A DNA stretch of 17,611 nt from Methylotenera_A sp040387095. Its GTDB lineage: Bacteria; Pseudomonadota; Gammaproteobacteria; Burkholderiales; Methylophilaceae. The translations under genes were made by a program, and so were the position numbers. The stretch lies in assembly GCA_040387095.1 (NCBI GenBank), contig JAZKEJ010000079.1, positions 1 to 17,611 of the forward strand, read 5' to 3'. Each line of letters begins with the position of its first letter. The first letter of the stretch is position 1. Of this stretch, positions 8,374 to 15,934 are shown piece by piece. Below the pieces are notes generated by a model that was given only the letters and a program-made list of their open reading frames with translations, did not search any database and was not told the origin of the DNA.

Positions 8374-8766
8374 ATGATTGGCAAATACAATTATGGTACA
8401 GGCCGCCGCAAAAGCTCAGTAGCGCGCGTGTTTTTAAAGTCTGGTAAAGGCAATATCATCGTGAATGATAAGCCTGTTGATGAATATTTCTCACGCGTAA
8501 CATCGCGTATGATTCTACGTCAACCACTAGAGTTAACAAATAACACGGCTAGCTTTGACATTATGGTTAACGTTATCGGTGGTGGTGAATCTGGCCAAGC
8601 TGGTGCGGTACGTCATGGTATTACACGTGCATTGATTGATTACGATGCAGCGTTAAAAAGCGCATTGTCAAACGCTGGTTTTGTGACACGTGATGCACGT
8701 GAAGTAGAGCGTAAAAAAGTGGGCTTCCGCAAAGCGCGTCGTCGTAAACAATTCTCTAAACGCTAA
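8374..8766 (+). CDS. rpsI: 30S ribosomal protein S9
   Basis: Small-subunit ribosomal protein of the 30S head; its C-terminal tail reaches the P-site tRNA. The 130-aa product equals the E. coli length and shows GTGRRKSSVARVF near the N-terminus, GGGESGQAGAVRHGI in the middle, and the basic tail FRKARRRKQFSKR. ATG at 8374 has AAGG eight bases upstream (8362-8365), a good ribosome site. It is the second gene of the rplM-rpsI operon, and an intrinsic terminator follows 36 bases after the stop. Nothing unusual. Confidence 0.99.
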   Translation: MIGKYNYGTGRRKSSVARVFLKSGKGNIIVNDKPVDEYFSRVTSRMILRQPLELTNNTASFDIMVNVIGGGESGQAGAVRHGITRALIDYDAALKSALSNAGFVTRDAREVERKKVGFRKARRRKQFSKR

Positions 8767-8801
8767 TTCAGCTTTCGCTTTATTTTGGGCGTCAAGAGTT
8801 A

Positions 8802-8830
8802 AAAAAGGTCGCGTTAGCGGCCTTTTTCAT
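8802..8830 (+). terminator. Intrinsic terminator after rpsI
   Basis: The 11-bp stem AAAAAGGTCGC / GCGGCCTTTTT has one G-U pair and a GTTA loop. Its 3' side (8817-8827) ends in a T run. The flanking A run means it could also work on the minus strand, but no minus-strand gene points at it nearby. It separates rplM-rpsI from argC. Confidence 0.9.
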
Positions 8831-8872
8831 TTAAGGTTAAGTTTTTAGATAATCATCTTGGTCGAAACGAGC

Positions 8873-9928
8873 ATGGCAAATCAACAGTTAAAAATAGGTA
8901 TTGTAGGCGGCACTGGCTACACAGGTGTGGAGCTGTTGCGCCTGTTGGCCATTCATCCGCATGCCGAATTAACAGCGATTACTTCGCGTGGTGAAGCAGG
9001 TGTGCCGGTAGCGGATATGTTCCCCAGTTTGCGTGGCTTTGTCGATTTGGCTTTTTCTGATCCAGCCAAGGCTGACTTAACTGGCTGCGATGTGGTATTT
9101 TTTGCAACCCCGCACGGGGTGGCAATGAGTCAGGCGCAAGCACTATTAAAAGCGGGTGTGAAAATCATCGATTTGGCCGCTGATTTTAGGTTACAAGATA
9201 CCGCCATTTTTGAAAAATGGTACAAAATGCCGCATAGTTGCCCAGATGTTTTGGGTGAGGCGGTTTATGGCATTCCAGAGCTTTACCGTGAGCAAATCAA
9301 ATCGACGAAAGTGATCGGCAATCCTGGCTGTTATCCGACAACAGTGTTGCTGGGCTTAGCTCCGCTATTGGAGCTTGGCTTAATAGATTTTTCTGCGCCT
9401 ATTATTGCTGATGCAAAATCTGGCGTTTCAGGCGCGGGTAGAAAAGCAGAAGTGTCTACATTATTTGCAGAATCTAGTGATAACATGAAAGCCTATGGCG
9501 TGGCTGGGCATAGACATCACCCCGAAATCCATGCGCAAATGACACAGCTGGCTGCAGGTAAGAAAATAGATTTCATTTTTGTGCCGCACCTGATTCCCAT
9601 GATACGCGGCATGCTGTCGACCATTTATGTCAAACTGATGGATGCGGGGCAAAAAATGGATCTGCAAGCACTATATGAAAAGCGTTATGCTAATGAACAG
9701 TTTGTCGATGTGATGCCTGCTGGCAGTCTGCCGGAAACGCGTTCAGTGCGCGGTGCTAACCAGTTACGCATTGCTCTGCATCAACAAGCCGATTCAGCTT
9801 ATTTAACGATTGTTGTAGTGCAAGACAATCTGGTAAAAGGTGCAGCTGGTCAGGCAATACAAAATATGAATATCATGTTTGGTTTGGATGAAGCTTGCGG
9901 CTTGCAAGTTGTGCCACTTTTGCCTTGA
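8873..9928 (+). CDS. argC: N-acetyl-gamma-glutamyl-phosphate reductase ArgC
   Basis: Third enzyme of arginine synthesis in the cytoplasm: NADPH-dependent reduction of N-acetylglutamyl phosphate to the semialdehyde. From ATG at 8873 (351 aa), the NADP-binding loop GGTGYTG is at 12-18, the catalytic cysteine C153 sits in GNPGCYPT, and HRHHPE at 213-218 holds the other active-site histidine region. An in-frame TTG at 8858 would add five residues (MVETS), but the ATG gives the usual start just ahead of LKIGIVGG. The ribosome site is weak for either. Only 42 bases separate the rpsI terminator from the ATG. A GATAAT at 8848-8853 could be a -10 box, but no clear -35 accompanies it. The gene lies 11 bases ahead of the next gene. 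Confidence 0.97.
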   Translation: MANQQLKIGIVGGTGYTGVELLRLLAIHPHAELTAITSRGEAGVPVADMFPSLRGFVDLAFSDPAKADLTGCDVVFFATPHGVAMSQAQALLKAGVKIIDLAADFRLQDTAIFEKWYKMPHSCPDVLGEAVYGIPELYREQIKSTKVIGNPGCYPTTVLLGLAPLLELGLIDFSAPIIADAKSGVSGAGRKAEVSTLFAESSDNMKAYGVAGHRHHPEIHAQMTQLAAGKKIDFIFVPHLIPMIRGMLSTIYVKLMDAGQKMDLQALYEKRYANEQFVDVMPAGSLPETRSVRGANQLRIALHQQADSAYLTIVVVQDNLVKGAAGQAIQNMNIMFGLDEACGLQVVPLLP

Positions 9929-9939
9929 TGAGCTAATTG

Positions 9940-10308
9940 ATGAAACCAGTCCGCCGAAAAATTCGCCGCCATTTTGGGTTAACTGCCAAACAAGTGGCTG
10001 TGCGTTCAAAGCGGCCTTGGTATTTTCAAGCGTTATTGGCCACTTTATTTATTGTATTGGGATTTGCTTGTTCTTACTGGATATTTCAGGGAGGGCAAAA
10101 TAGAAGCATTCGTTTGCAGTCTGAACAAGTTGCGCTTGAAAATAAAGCATTACAATTTAAGTTGGTTGGCGCGCAACGCGCATTGCAGATACAACTGGCA
10201 ACTAATAATAACCTTGCCAAAGAGCTTGCAAGCGTTCAAGATGAGAATATCAAGGCTAAAGAAGATCTATTCTTTTATAAAAATATGCTCAATGGAAAAT
10301 CTAGATAA
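9940..10308 (+). CDS. Small single-pass membrane protein with coiled coil (DUF6776-like)
   Basis: I do not know its function. The 122-aa product has a strongly basic cytoplasmic N-terminus (MKPVRRKIRRHFG..., about 1-28), one membrane helix (about 29-52, rich in L, A, F and I), and a helical periplasmic part (about 60-118) with heptad-like leucines that ends in EDLFFYKNML. The layout and the segment before the stop resemble betaproteobacterial membrane proteins found beside bactofilin genes, which I recall as DUF6776; those are usually around 220 aa and continue after this point. Here the stop comes at once, and only 40 bases remain before bactofilin, so the outer domain is absent rather than frameshifted. 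ATG at 9940 is chosen over TTG at 9937. Likely co-transcribed with argC and bactofilin. Confidence 0.75.
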   Translation: MKPVRRKIRRHFGLTAKQVAVRSKRPWYFQALLATLFIVLGFACSYWIFQGGQNRSIRLQSEQVALENKALQFKLVGAQRALQIQLATNNNLAKELASVQDENIKAKEDLFFYKNMLNGKSR

Positions 10309-10348
10309 TCCATGATGTAATCGATTAAGCAAAAATAGCGGGGAAAAT

Positions 10349-10735
10349 ATGTTTTTTAAGAAAGCCAATAAAATTGATAACCGTATTGACACATTAGTGG
10401 GGGTGGATACGCGCATTGAAGGTGATTTACATTTTAGTGGTGGTTTGCGTGTAGACGGAGCAATACGTGGCAATGTAAGTGAGCAAAGCGGTACACCTAG
10501 CACAATCATCGTGAGTGAGCATGGACGTATCGAAGGTGCGGTCAATGCTGCAAAAATTGTTTTAAATGGCAAAGTCATTGGCCCAGTAAAAGCGAACCAG
10601 TTTATCGAGTTGCAAACTAAGGCACGTATTACCGGTGATTTGTATTATAAATCGCTTGAAATGCATACAGGTGCGGTAATAGAAGGAAAGTTAGTTTATT
10701 TGGGTGATGGTGCAGTAGAAGACGACACGCTTTAA
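10349..10735 (+). CDS. Bactofilin family cytoskeletal protein
   Basis: Bactofilins are small beta-helix proteins that polymerise into filaments without nucleotide and recruit cell-wall enzymes or define cell shape. The 128-aa product has the bactofilin core at about 18-115: GDLHFSGGLRVDGAIRGNV, then a series of short Val/Ile-Gly turns (HGRIEGAV, NGKVIGPV, KARITGDL, GAVIEGKL) as expected for a right-handed beta-helix. The N-terminus MFFKK is hydrophobic plus basic, like the short membrane-targeting peptides described in some bactofilins. ATG at 10349 is preceded by GGGGAAAAT, an acceptable ribosome site. The gene directly follows a one-pass membrane coiled-coil gene, and an M23 peptidase gene lies about 4 kb away on the other strand. 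Confidence 0.93.
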   Translation: MFFKKANKIDNRIDTLVGVDTRIEGDLHFSGGLRVDGAIRGNVSEQSGTPSTIIVSEHGRIEGAVNAAKIVLNGKVIGPVKANQFIELQTKARITGDLYYKSLEMHTGAVIEGKLVYLGDGAVEDDTL

Positions 10736-10849
10736 CTGGTTTGGTGAATGGTTAATTTTAAGCGCTTGTAAAACTGAACATTACCCCCAAATTATGTTCT
10801 ATAGTTGTGATTAACTAGTAATTAAGTATATGAAGTTTAAGGAGTACAT

Positions 10850-11215
10850 ATGAACGCAGTAACCGATTTGCCTGATGTAGAAATGCCAACTCCGTTGGTG
10901 TTTACTGATAATGCTGCCAAAAAAGTCAAAGAGCTAATCGAAGAAGAAGGCAGCCCAGATTTAAAATTGCGCGTATTTGTAAGTGGAGGCGGGTGTTCAG
11001 GCTTTCAGTACGGGTTTACGTTTGAAGAAGAAGTCAACGACGACGACACGCAAGTGATGAAAGACACTGTTACTTTGTTAATCGACCCAATGAGCTTGCA
11101 ATATTTAATGGGCGCAGAGATTGACTACCAAGATAACCTGCAGGGATCACAATTTGTGATTCGCAACCCACAAGCGACTTCTACATGCGGTTGCGGTAGC
11201 TCGTTTTCAGTTTAA
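10850..11215 (+). CDS. erpA: Iron-sulfur cluster insertion protein ErpA
   Basis: A-type carrier that delivers [4Fe-4S] clusters to apoproteins in the cytoplasm, for example enzymes of isoprenoid synthesis in E. coli. The 121-aa product has the three family cysteines: C49 in SGGGCSGFQYGF, and C113 and C115 in TCGCGSSFSV. The strand DNLQGSQFVIRNP before the C-terminal pair is also typical. ErpA is favoured over IscA or SufA by the acidic N-terminal stretch, the CGCGSSFSV tail and the genomic neighbours. The ribosome site AAGGAG lies 6 bases upstream of ATG. The 114 bases before the gene hold no promoter I can call with confidence; it may be read with argC and bactofilin. An intrinsic terminator follows. 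Confidence 0.95.
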   Translation: MNAVTDLPDVEMPTPLVFTDNAAKKVKELIEEEGSPDLKLRVFVSGGGCSGFQYGFTFEEEVNDDDTQVMKDTVTLLIDPMSLQYLMGAEIDYQDNLQGSQFVIRNPQATSTCGCGSSFSV

Positions 11216-11254
11216 AAATTTCGGATTAGATTTTTATATTTAATCAGCATCAAT

Positions 11255-11283
11255 AAAAAGCCAAGCAAAATGCTTGGCTTTTT
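11255..11283. terminator. Bidirectional-looking intrinsic terminator after erpA
   Basis: Perfect 13-bp stem AAAAAGCCAAGCA / TGCTTGGCTTTTT with an AAA loop. It ends in a T run on the plus strand and, by symmetry, also on the minus strand. It closes the argC-to-erpA unit 39 bases after the erpA stop, and the next gene starts 19 bases later. Confidence 0.92.
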
Positions 11284-11302
11284 AGTTTTAAAGGCTTAAT
11301 TG

Positions 11303-11935
11303 ATGAAAAAATATTTTGCTTTATTGTATGCTTTATTCGTTGGCTTAATAACTGCTTGTAGTGAAACTGAAAAATACTCCGCCATACCCAAAGCCTCAAC
11401 AGTACTTATTTTAGGTGATAGTTTGAGCTATGGTACAGGCGCTAAAGAAGACGAAGATTATCCGACTCTATTATCCAAAAGCACCGGTTGGACAATTATT
11501 AATAAGGGTATTCCAGGCGAGACAACGGCGGGTGGTTTAGAACGCCTGCCAGATCTGTTAACCGAACATCAACCGCAATTATTAATCGTCGAATTGGGTG
11601 GTAACGACATGCTGCATCAATTACCACAAAGCCAAACCAGCGCTAATTTAAGAACTATTTTGACATTAGCTAAAGCGCAAAATGTTCCAACAGTTTTGGT
11701 GGCGATTCCTGAAATTAACCCATTAAGAGCCGCAATCGGAAATTTAGTCGACCACACAATGTATGAAGCAATTGCTAAAGAAACCGCAACGCCGTTAATT
11801 GAGGATGCATTTTCAGAATTCTTATCAGATAAAGCTTTAAAAGCTGACCAGATACATCCTAATGCAGCTGGCTATTTAAAAGTAAGTGAAAAAATATACG
11901 CAGCGTTACAAAAATTAGGCTTTGCAGAGCGTTAA
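11303..11935 (+). CDS. GDSL/SGNH-family esterase (TesA/arylesterase-like), predicted lipoprotein
   Basis: Hydrolase of the SGNH fold, related to E. coli TesA and bacterial arylesterases; substrate unknown. The 210-aa product has the four sequence blocks: GDS with nucleophile S40, NKGIPGETTAGG (glycine oxyanion block, about 67-78), GGND with N101, and DQIHPN with D182 and H185. Unlike E. coli TesA, whose signal peptide is of the ordinary type, the N-terminus ends in LITAC with C19, a good lipobox. Serine at +2 predicts sorting to the outer membrane. ATG at 11303 is chosen over TTG at 11300. The gene sits alone between the erpA terminator and the convergent gltA, whose stop is 12 bases away. 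A promoter is not obvious in the 19 bases before it, so it may depend on readthrough. Confidence 0.9.
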   Translation: MKKYFALLYALFVGLITACSETEKYSAIPKASTVLILGDSLSYGTGAKEDEDYPTLLSKSTGWTIINKGIPGETTAGGLERLPDLLTEHQPQLLIVELGGNDMLHQLPQSQTSANLRTILTLAKAQNVPTVLVAIPEINPLRAAIGNLVDHTMYEAIAKETATPLIEDAFSEFLSDKALKADQIHPNAAGYLKVSEKIYAALQKLGFAER

Positions 11936-11947
11936 CTTACTTTTAAA

Positions 11948-13246
11948 TTAGCGCTTATCTATCGGCACAAACTCGCGCCTGTCTTCACCTTTATACAATT
12001 GTCTGGGTCGTCCAATTTTATGTTCTTGGTCGGCGTTCATCTCACTCCATTGCGCTATCCAACCTGCAGTGCGGGCAAGGGCGAAGATGGCGGTGAACAT
12101 ACTATTTGGAATTCCCATGGCGCGCATCACTATGCCGCTGTAAAAATCGACGTTTGGATATAATTGGCGAGAAACGAAATATTCGTCTTCAAGCGCGATT
12201 TTTTCCAGTTCCATCGCCAGCTTGAATAATGGGTCATCTTGCAGATTAAGTTCTGATAACACTTCGTGGCACGTGGTGCGCATAATCGCGGCGCGTGGAT
12301 CCATATTGCGATAAACCCTGTGACCAAAACCCATCAGGCGGAAAGTATCGCTTTTATCTTTTGCACGGTTGATGAAATCACCAATACGCGATACATCACC
12401 TATTTCTTCCAGCATTTTCAAGGTGGCTTCATTCGCACCGCCATGTGCAGGACCCCAAAGTGAGGCGATACCCGCAGCCACGCTGGCAAAAGGATTCGCG
12501 CCGCTAGAGCCGACTAAGCGCACTGTGCTAGTCGATGCATTCTGTTCATGATCGGCATGCAAAATGAGTATTTTTTCAAACGCTTTGGCCAAAATCGGGT
12601 TTGGCAAATATTCTTCACAGGGCGTGGCAAACATCATATGCATAAAGTTTTCAGCGTAATTGAGCTTGTTACTTGGATACATAAAAGGCTGACCCATGAT
12701 GTATTTGTAGCTCCACGCAGCGATAGTCGGTACTTTCGCCAATAAACGATAGGCGGATGCTTCACGATCTTCTAAATTGCGCACATTCATATCGTTAAAA
12801 TAAAACGCTGACATTGAACCAACCACGCCCACCATGACCGCCATTGGGTGGGCATCACGCCTAAAGCCGCGAAACACATTGTTAAGCTGATCGTGCAGCA
12901 TGGTGTGGCCGCTGATTAAGCTAGTAAATTCAGCTTTTTGTGTGGCATTCGGCAATTCGCCATGCATTAATAAATAAGAGACTTCCAGAAAATTACAATG
13001 CTCAGCCAGTTGTTCAATAGGGTAGCCACGGTGATACAGCAGGCCTTTTTCACCATCGATATAGGTGATATTCGATTGACAAGCCGCGGTTGACATAAAG
13101 CCCGGGTCGTAAGTGAATATGCCATGCTTACCCAGATTGCGAATATCAATGACATCATTACCCATGCTGCCAGAAAGTACTGGCAATTCAATTGGCGGCG
13201 CGCCGTTGTCGAAAGTAATGGTGGCTTTGGTTGGTTTTGTGATCAT
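11948..13246 (-). CDS. gltA: Citrate synthase (type II, hexameric class)
   Basis: Condenses acetyl-CoA and oxaloacetate to citrate, the entry to the TCA cycle. From ATG at 13246 (432 aa) it aligns along its length with E. coli GltA. Catalytic residues are visible: H268 in GPAHGGANEA, H309 in GFGHRVY and D367 in PNVDFYSG. RRDAHPMAVM and HADHEQNASTSTVR are further hallmarks. Length matches the type II enzymes of Gram-negative bacteria. An in-frame TTG at 13252 would add two residues; the ATG has AAAGA 6 bases upstream. A promoter fits in the gap before the gene. It is not next to sdh genes, where gltA lies in many proteobacteria; here it stands between an esterase gene and anmK. Confidence 0.98.
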   Translation of the reverse strand: MITKPTKATITFDNGAPPIELPVLSGSMGNDVIDIRNLGKHGIFTYDPGFMSTAACQSNITYIDGEKGLLYHRGYPIEQLAEHCNFLEVSYLLMHGELPNATQKAEFTSLISGHTMLHDQLNNVFRGFRRDAHPMAVMVGVVGSMSAFYFNDMNVRNLEDREASAYRLLAKVPTIAAWSYKYIMGQPFMYPSNKLNYAENFMHMMFATPCEEYLPNPILAKAFEKILILHADHEQNASTSTVRLVGSSGANPFASVAAGIASLWGPAHGGANEATLKMLEEIGDVSRIGDFINRAKDKSDTFRLMGFGHRVYRNMDPRAAIMRTTCHEVLSELNLQDDPLFKLAMELEKIALEDEYFVSRQLYPNVDFYSGIVMRAMGIPNSMFTAIFALARTAGWIAQWSEMNADQEHKIGRPRQLYKGEDRREFVPIDKR

Positions 13247-13271
13247 AGTCAATCTTTAAAATAGCGTTTGG

Positions 13272-13300
13272 TTTATATAATTTAGCAACAATAATACCAA
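13272..13300 (-). promoter_or_regulatory. Sigma70-type promoter of gltA
   Basis: On the minus strand, -35 TTGGTA (13300-13295) and -10 TATAAA (13277-13272) are separated by exactly 17 bp. This lies in the 67-base gap between anmK and gltA and would start transcription near 13265, about 20 bases before the ATG. Readthrough from anmK is still possible, as no terminator is visible there. Confidence 0.65.
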
Positions 13301-13313
13301 ATGTATAAAGGTG

Positions 13314-14447
13314 TTAGGCAGAATAAATTGCGCCCAATATGCGTAAGCCTTTGGCACCAGTAACCACAGGAAGGTTGCCTGGCTTATGGTCTATAGTTTG
13401 TTTAGCAAGCCAGGCAAATGCTGCGGCTTCAACCCAATCAACACCGACACCTAATTCTGCGGTGGTGGCAAGACTAGTAGTTTGTTTTGTGTCACTACTA
13501 AGCATTACTTTTAAATGCTCAGCAAGTAAAGCGTTATGCGCCCCACCGCCACATAAATAAACGGCGTCCAGATCGTTACAATATTGGGCAAGTGCATTTT
13601 GTATAGTATGTGCGGTAAGCGCAACCAAGGTATGAGCAACGTCTTCAGCACGATAATTTTCTTTAGCTAAAAACTGGTTGAGCCAGGCATCGTTAAACAA
13701 ATCGCGACCTGTGCTTTTGGGTGGCGGCAGTGCAAAGTAGGGTTCTGCCAACATTTGCAGTAAAAGCGACTGAATAACTTTACCGGTTGCTGCCCAGGCG
13801 CCATCTGTATCGTAATCTTTACCCAAATGTTGTTTAATCCATGCATCCAATAACATATTTCCCGGGCCAGAATCAAAACCTAATATTTTTCCAGTATTCA
13901 AGTCATCAGCATTTTTTGCCAGATAGGTAATATTGGCAATGCCGCCAATGTTGATCAGTGCGCGATTGGCATTTTTAGAGCCAAATACCGCTTGATGGAA
14001 AGCTGGCACCAACGGCGCACCTTGGCCGCCTGCGGCAATGTCGCGGCTTCTAAAATCTGAAACAACAGTGATATTAGTTAGCTCTGCTAATAAAGAGGCA
14101 TTGCCAATTTGCAAAGTAAATCCTAGTTCCGGTCTATGGCGAATGGTTTGGCCGTGGCAGCCAATTGCAATAATTTCACCGGATGTTAAGCTTTGTTTTG
14201 TCAGCAACTCATTAACCGCATCTGCATATAAAGATGCAAGTTTATTTGCTGTTAGAGCCGCCGTTTCTAATTCATTGCTGCTAGCTATATGTAGCTGTAA
14301 TAATTGCGTTTTAAGGTTTTGCGGATAAGCTAAAAAGTGTGTTGCAACGACTTGGCATTTTGTATCGCTTAATTCACAAAGCGCAACATCTATACCGTCT
14401 AAACTCGTACCAGACATGATGCCGATGAATAATTGTGCTTTCTCCAT
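13314..14447 (-). CDS. anmK: Anhydro-N-acetylmuramic acid kinase AnmK
   Basis: Cytoplasmic recycling enzyme that opens and phosphorylates 1,6-anhydro-MurNAc from cell-wall turnover to give MurNAc-6-phosphate. The 377-aa product has the N-terminal phosphate-binding motif GIMSGTSLDGID at 9-20, GCHGQTIRH near 96-104, INIGGIANITYL near 165-176, FDSGPGN at 191-197 (D192 in the position of the catalytic aspartate) and CGGGAHN at 299-305. Length is normal. The ATG lies 2 bases after the stop of the M23 peptidase gene with no ribosome site of its own visible, so translation is likely coupled. That pairing puts a wall-cutting enzyme and a wall-recycling enzyme in one transcript. Confidence 0.96.
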   Translation of the reverse strand: MEKAQLFIGIMSGTSLDGIDVALCELSDTKCQVVATHFLAYPQNLKTQLLQLHIASSNELETAALTANKLASLYADAVNELLTKQSLTSGEIIAIGCHGQTIRHRPELGFTLQIGNASLLAELTNITVVSDFRSRDIAAGGQGAPLVPAFHQAVFGSKNANRALINIGGIANITYLAKNADDLNTGKILGFDSGPGNMLLDAWIKQHLGKDYDTDGAWAATGKVIQSLLLQMLAEPYFALPPPKSTGRDLFNDAWLNQFLAKENYRAEDVAHTLVALTAHTIQNALAQYCNDLDAVYLCGGGAHNALLAEHLKVMLSSDTKQTTSLATTAELGVGVDWVEAAAFAWLAKQTIDHKPGNLPVVTGAKGLRILGAIYSA

Positions 14448-14449
14448 AT

Positions 14450-15796
14450 TTAATCAGTAGAAGCAATTTGTCTGCGATTAAGCATTTCAATTTTTGCCAT
14501 CATGTTTAAACTTTGCTCGTCAAATGCTTTTTTATATTGTGCATCTATTGGCACGCTTGTGGGTAAAGCCACTTTCATCGGGTCGCGATGTACTTTATTC
14601 ACTAAAAATTCATAGTGCAAATGGGGGCCGGTGGCCAAACCTGTCATGCCTACATAACCAATAATCTCGCCTTGAGTTACACGTTGGCCTCTGCGTAAAC
14701 CTGATGCAAAGCGTGATAAATGACCATACACAGTGCTGATGCCATTTTCATGCTTTAGCACAATCACATTGCCATAGCCGCCTTTTCGGCCGACAAAATT
14801 AACTACGCCGTCGCCAGAAGCTTTAATGCGTGTGCCTGTTGGCGCCGCCATATCGACGCCTCTATGCGCCTTGATACGTTGCAGTATAGGATGATAACGA
14901 CCCGCATTAAAACTAGAACTGATACGCGTGAACTCTAAAGGAGAACGTAAAAAAGACTTGTGTAAGCTTTTGCCTTCAGGTGTATAGAAAGCGAATTTAC
15001 CTTCGCCATCGCCAAAATGAACTGCCTGATATTTTTTGCCTTTGTTTATAAATTCGACAGCTAGCACATTGCCCACCTTCATCATTTCGCCAGCATTGTA
15101 AAACGCCTCATAAATAACGTTTATTTTATCTCCAGACCTTAAATCATCGTGAAAATCAATTTCGCTAGAAAAAATATCGGCGATTTGTAAAGCAATCTGG
15201 TCAGGAATGCCGGCGTCATCGGTTGCGCCAAACAGCGAATTAACGATGGTGGCTGATTTTAAAACCTGATGGTTTTGGAGGATTAATTTTTGGGTTGCGA
15301 CTTGGTAACCGCTCGGTGTTAAGCCCGCCACCAAAATAGTTTCATGATCGATTTCGTATTCTAAATGCAATAATTTACCATCTAGATTCGTCTTTATTTC
15401 TAGGATATGCCCAGGAATTAGCTTGGTGTTCATTTGGCGCGCATCGGGCGATAGCGTTAAAAACTTCATCGCATCTTCATCGCGAATGGTCATGCGTTTA
15501 AATAAGCTGGCCAAAGTATCATCGCGCCGCACTTGGTCGATTTGCCAAAACTCTTCATCGCGATTCACGTTATGAACTGTTAAAGGTAAAGTTACTTCTT
15601 CAGTAATGGTTTCTGCTTTAACTCTGCTAGGGAGATTGGATTCTGCTGTACCAAAAGCCGCCACCACGCCAAAAAAAGGCAGTAACAATAAGAGGACTGC
15701 CCAGTGTGGTTTAATTTTACGCAAGCTCAACAATAGGTTTTGCGTTAAAATAGCAGGCTTGGAATTTTGCTTGTTTCTGTTAAAAAAATACGGCAT
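14450..15796 (-). CDS. M23-family murein endopeptidase (MepM-like), membrane anchored
   Basis: Zinc metallopeptidase expected to cut peptide cross-links of peptidoglycan in the periplasm. The 448-aa product has a basic cytoplasmic N-terminus, one membrane helix or uncleaved signal (about 32-49), a LysM/OapA-like region (QVRRDDTLASLFKRM, about 88-102), a long beta-rich middle domain, and a C-terminal M23 (LytM) domain at about 305-405. The zinc ligands are all there: H311 and D315 in HRGVD, and H394 in the HLH at 392-394; H359 in YGHL is the usual general base. Size and layout match E. coli MepM (YebA). The start ATG at 15796 has no good ribosome site. It is transcribed with anmK and away from tyrS. 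Confidence 0.93.
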   Translation of the reverse strand: MPYFFNRNKQNSKPAILTQNLLLSLRKIKPHWAVLLLLLPFFGVVAAFGTAESNLPSRVKAETITEEVTLPLTVHNVNRDEEFWQIDQVRRDDTLASLFKRMTIRDEDAMKFLTLSPDARQMNTKLIPGHILEIKTNLDGKLLHLEYEIDHETILVAGLTPSGYQVATQKLILQNHQVLKSATIVNSLFGATDDAGIPDQIALQIADIFSSEIDFHDDLRSGDKINVIYEAFYNAGEMMKVGNVLAVEFINKGKKYQAVHFGDGEGKFAFYTPEGKSLHKSFLRSPLEFTRISSSFNAGRYHPILQRIKAHRGVDMAAPTGTRIKASGDGVVNFVGRKGGYGNVIVLKHENGISTVYGHLSRFASGLRRGQRVTQGEIIGYVGMTGLATGPHLHYEFLVNKVHRDPMKVALPTSVPIDAQYKKAFDEQSLNMMAKIEMLNRRQIASTD

Positions 15797-15877
15797 AAAA
15801 TAACTAAAAATCGCTCCAATGCTTGAAAAGAAAAGCCTCTTGCTTAGAGTAGAAAATGCATAGTAACAGAATTTTTC

Positions 15878-15906
15878 TTGTAATAAAAAGTAACAATTTG
15901 TAAAAA
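15878..15906 (+). promoter_or_regulatory. Possible weak tyrS promoter
   Basis: TTGTAA (15878-15883) and TAAAAA (15901-15906) are 17 bp apart in the 138-base divergent gap between the M23 gene and tyrS. Both boxes match the consensus at four of six bases, so this is a tentative call. I could not identify a minus-strand promoter for the M23 gene in the same gap. Confidence 0.3.
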
Positions 15907-15934
15907 CACCATCTTTTAGTCATTGGAAAAAGCT

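Noticed and set aside
10052..10315. Alternative plus-strand frame overlapping the membrane coiled-coil gene
   Set aside because: It would destroy a coherent basic-TM-coiled-coil protein and shows no family features. It also cannot restore the missing C-terminal region by frameshift, as it ends within 40 bases of bactofilin.
10736..10849. Promoter or IscR-type site before erpA
   Set aside because: Candidate boxes (TTGTAA at 10766, TATAGT at 10800) are wrongly spaced and no IscR consensus is recognisable.
11927..11962. Weak inverted repeat (AGCGTTAA / TTAGCGCT) between the esterase gene and gltA as a shared terminator
   Set aside because: The stem is only 8 bp with a G-U pair and a 12-base loop and has no clear U-tract; too weak to annotate.
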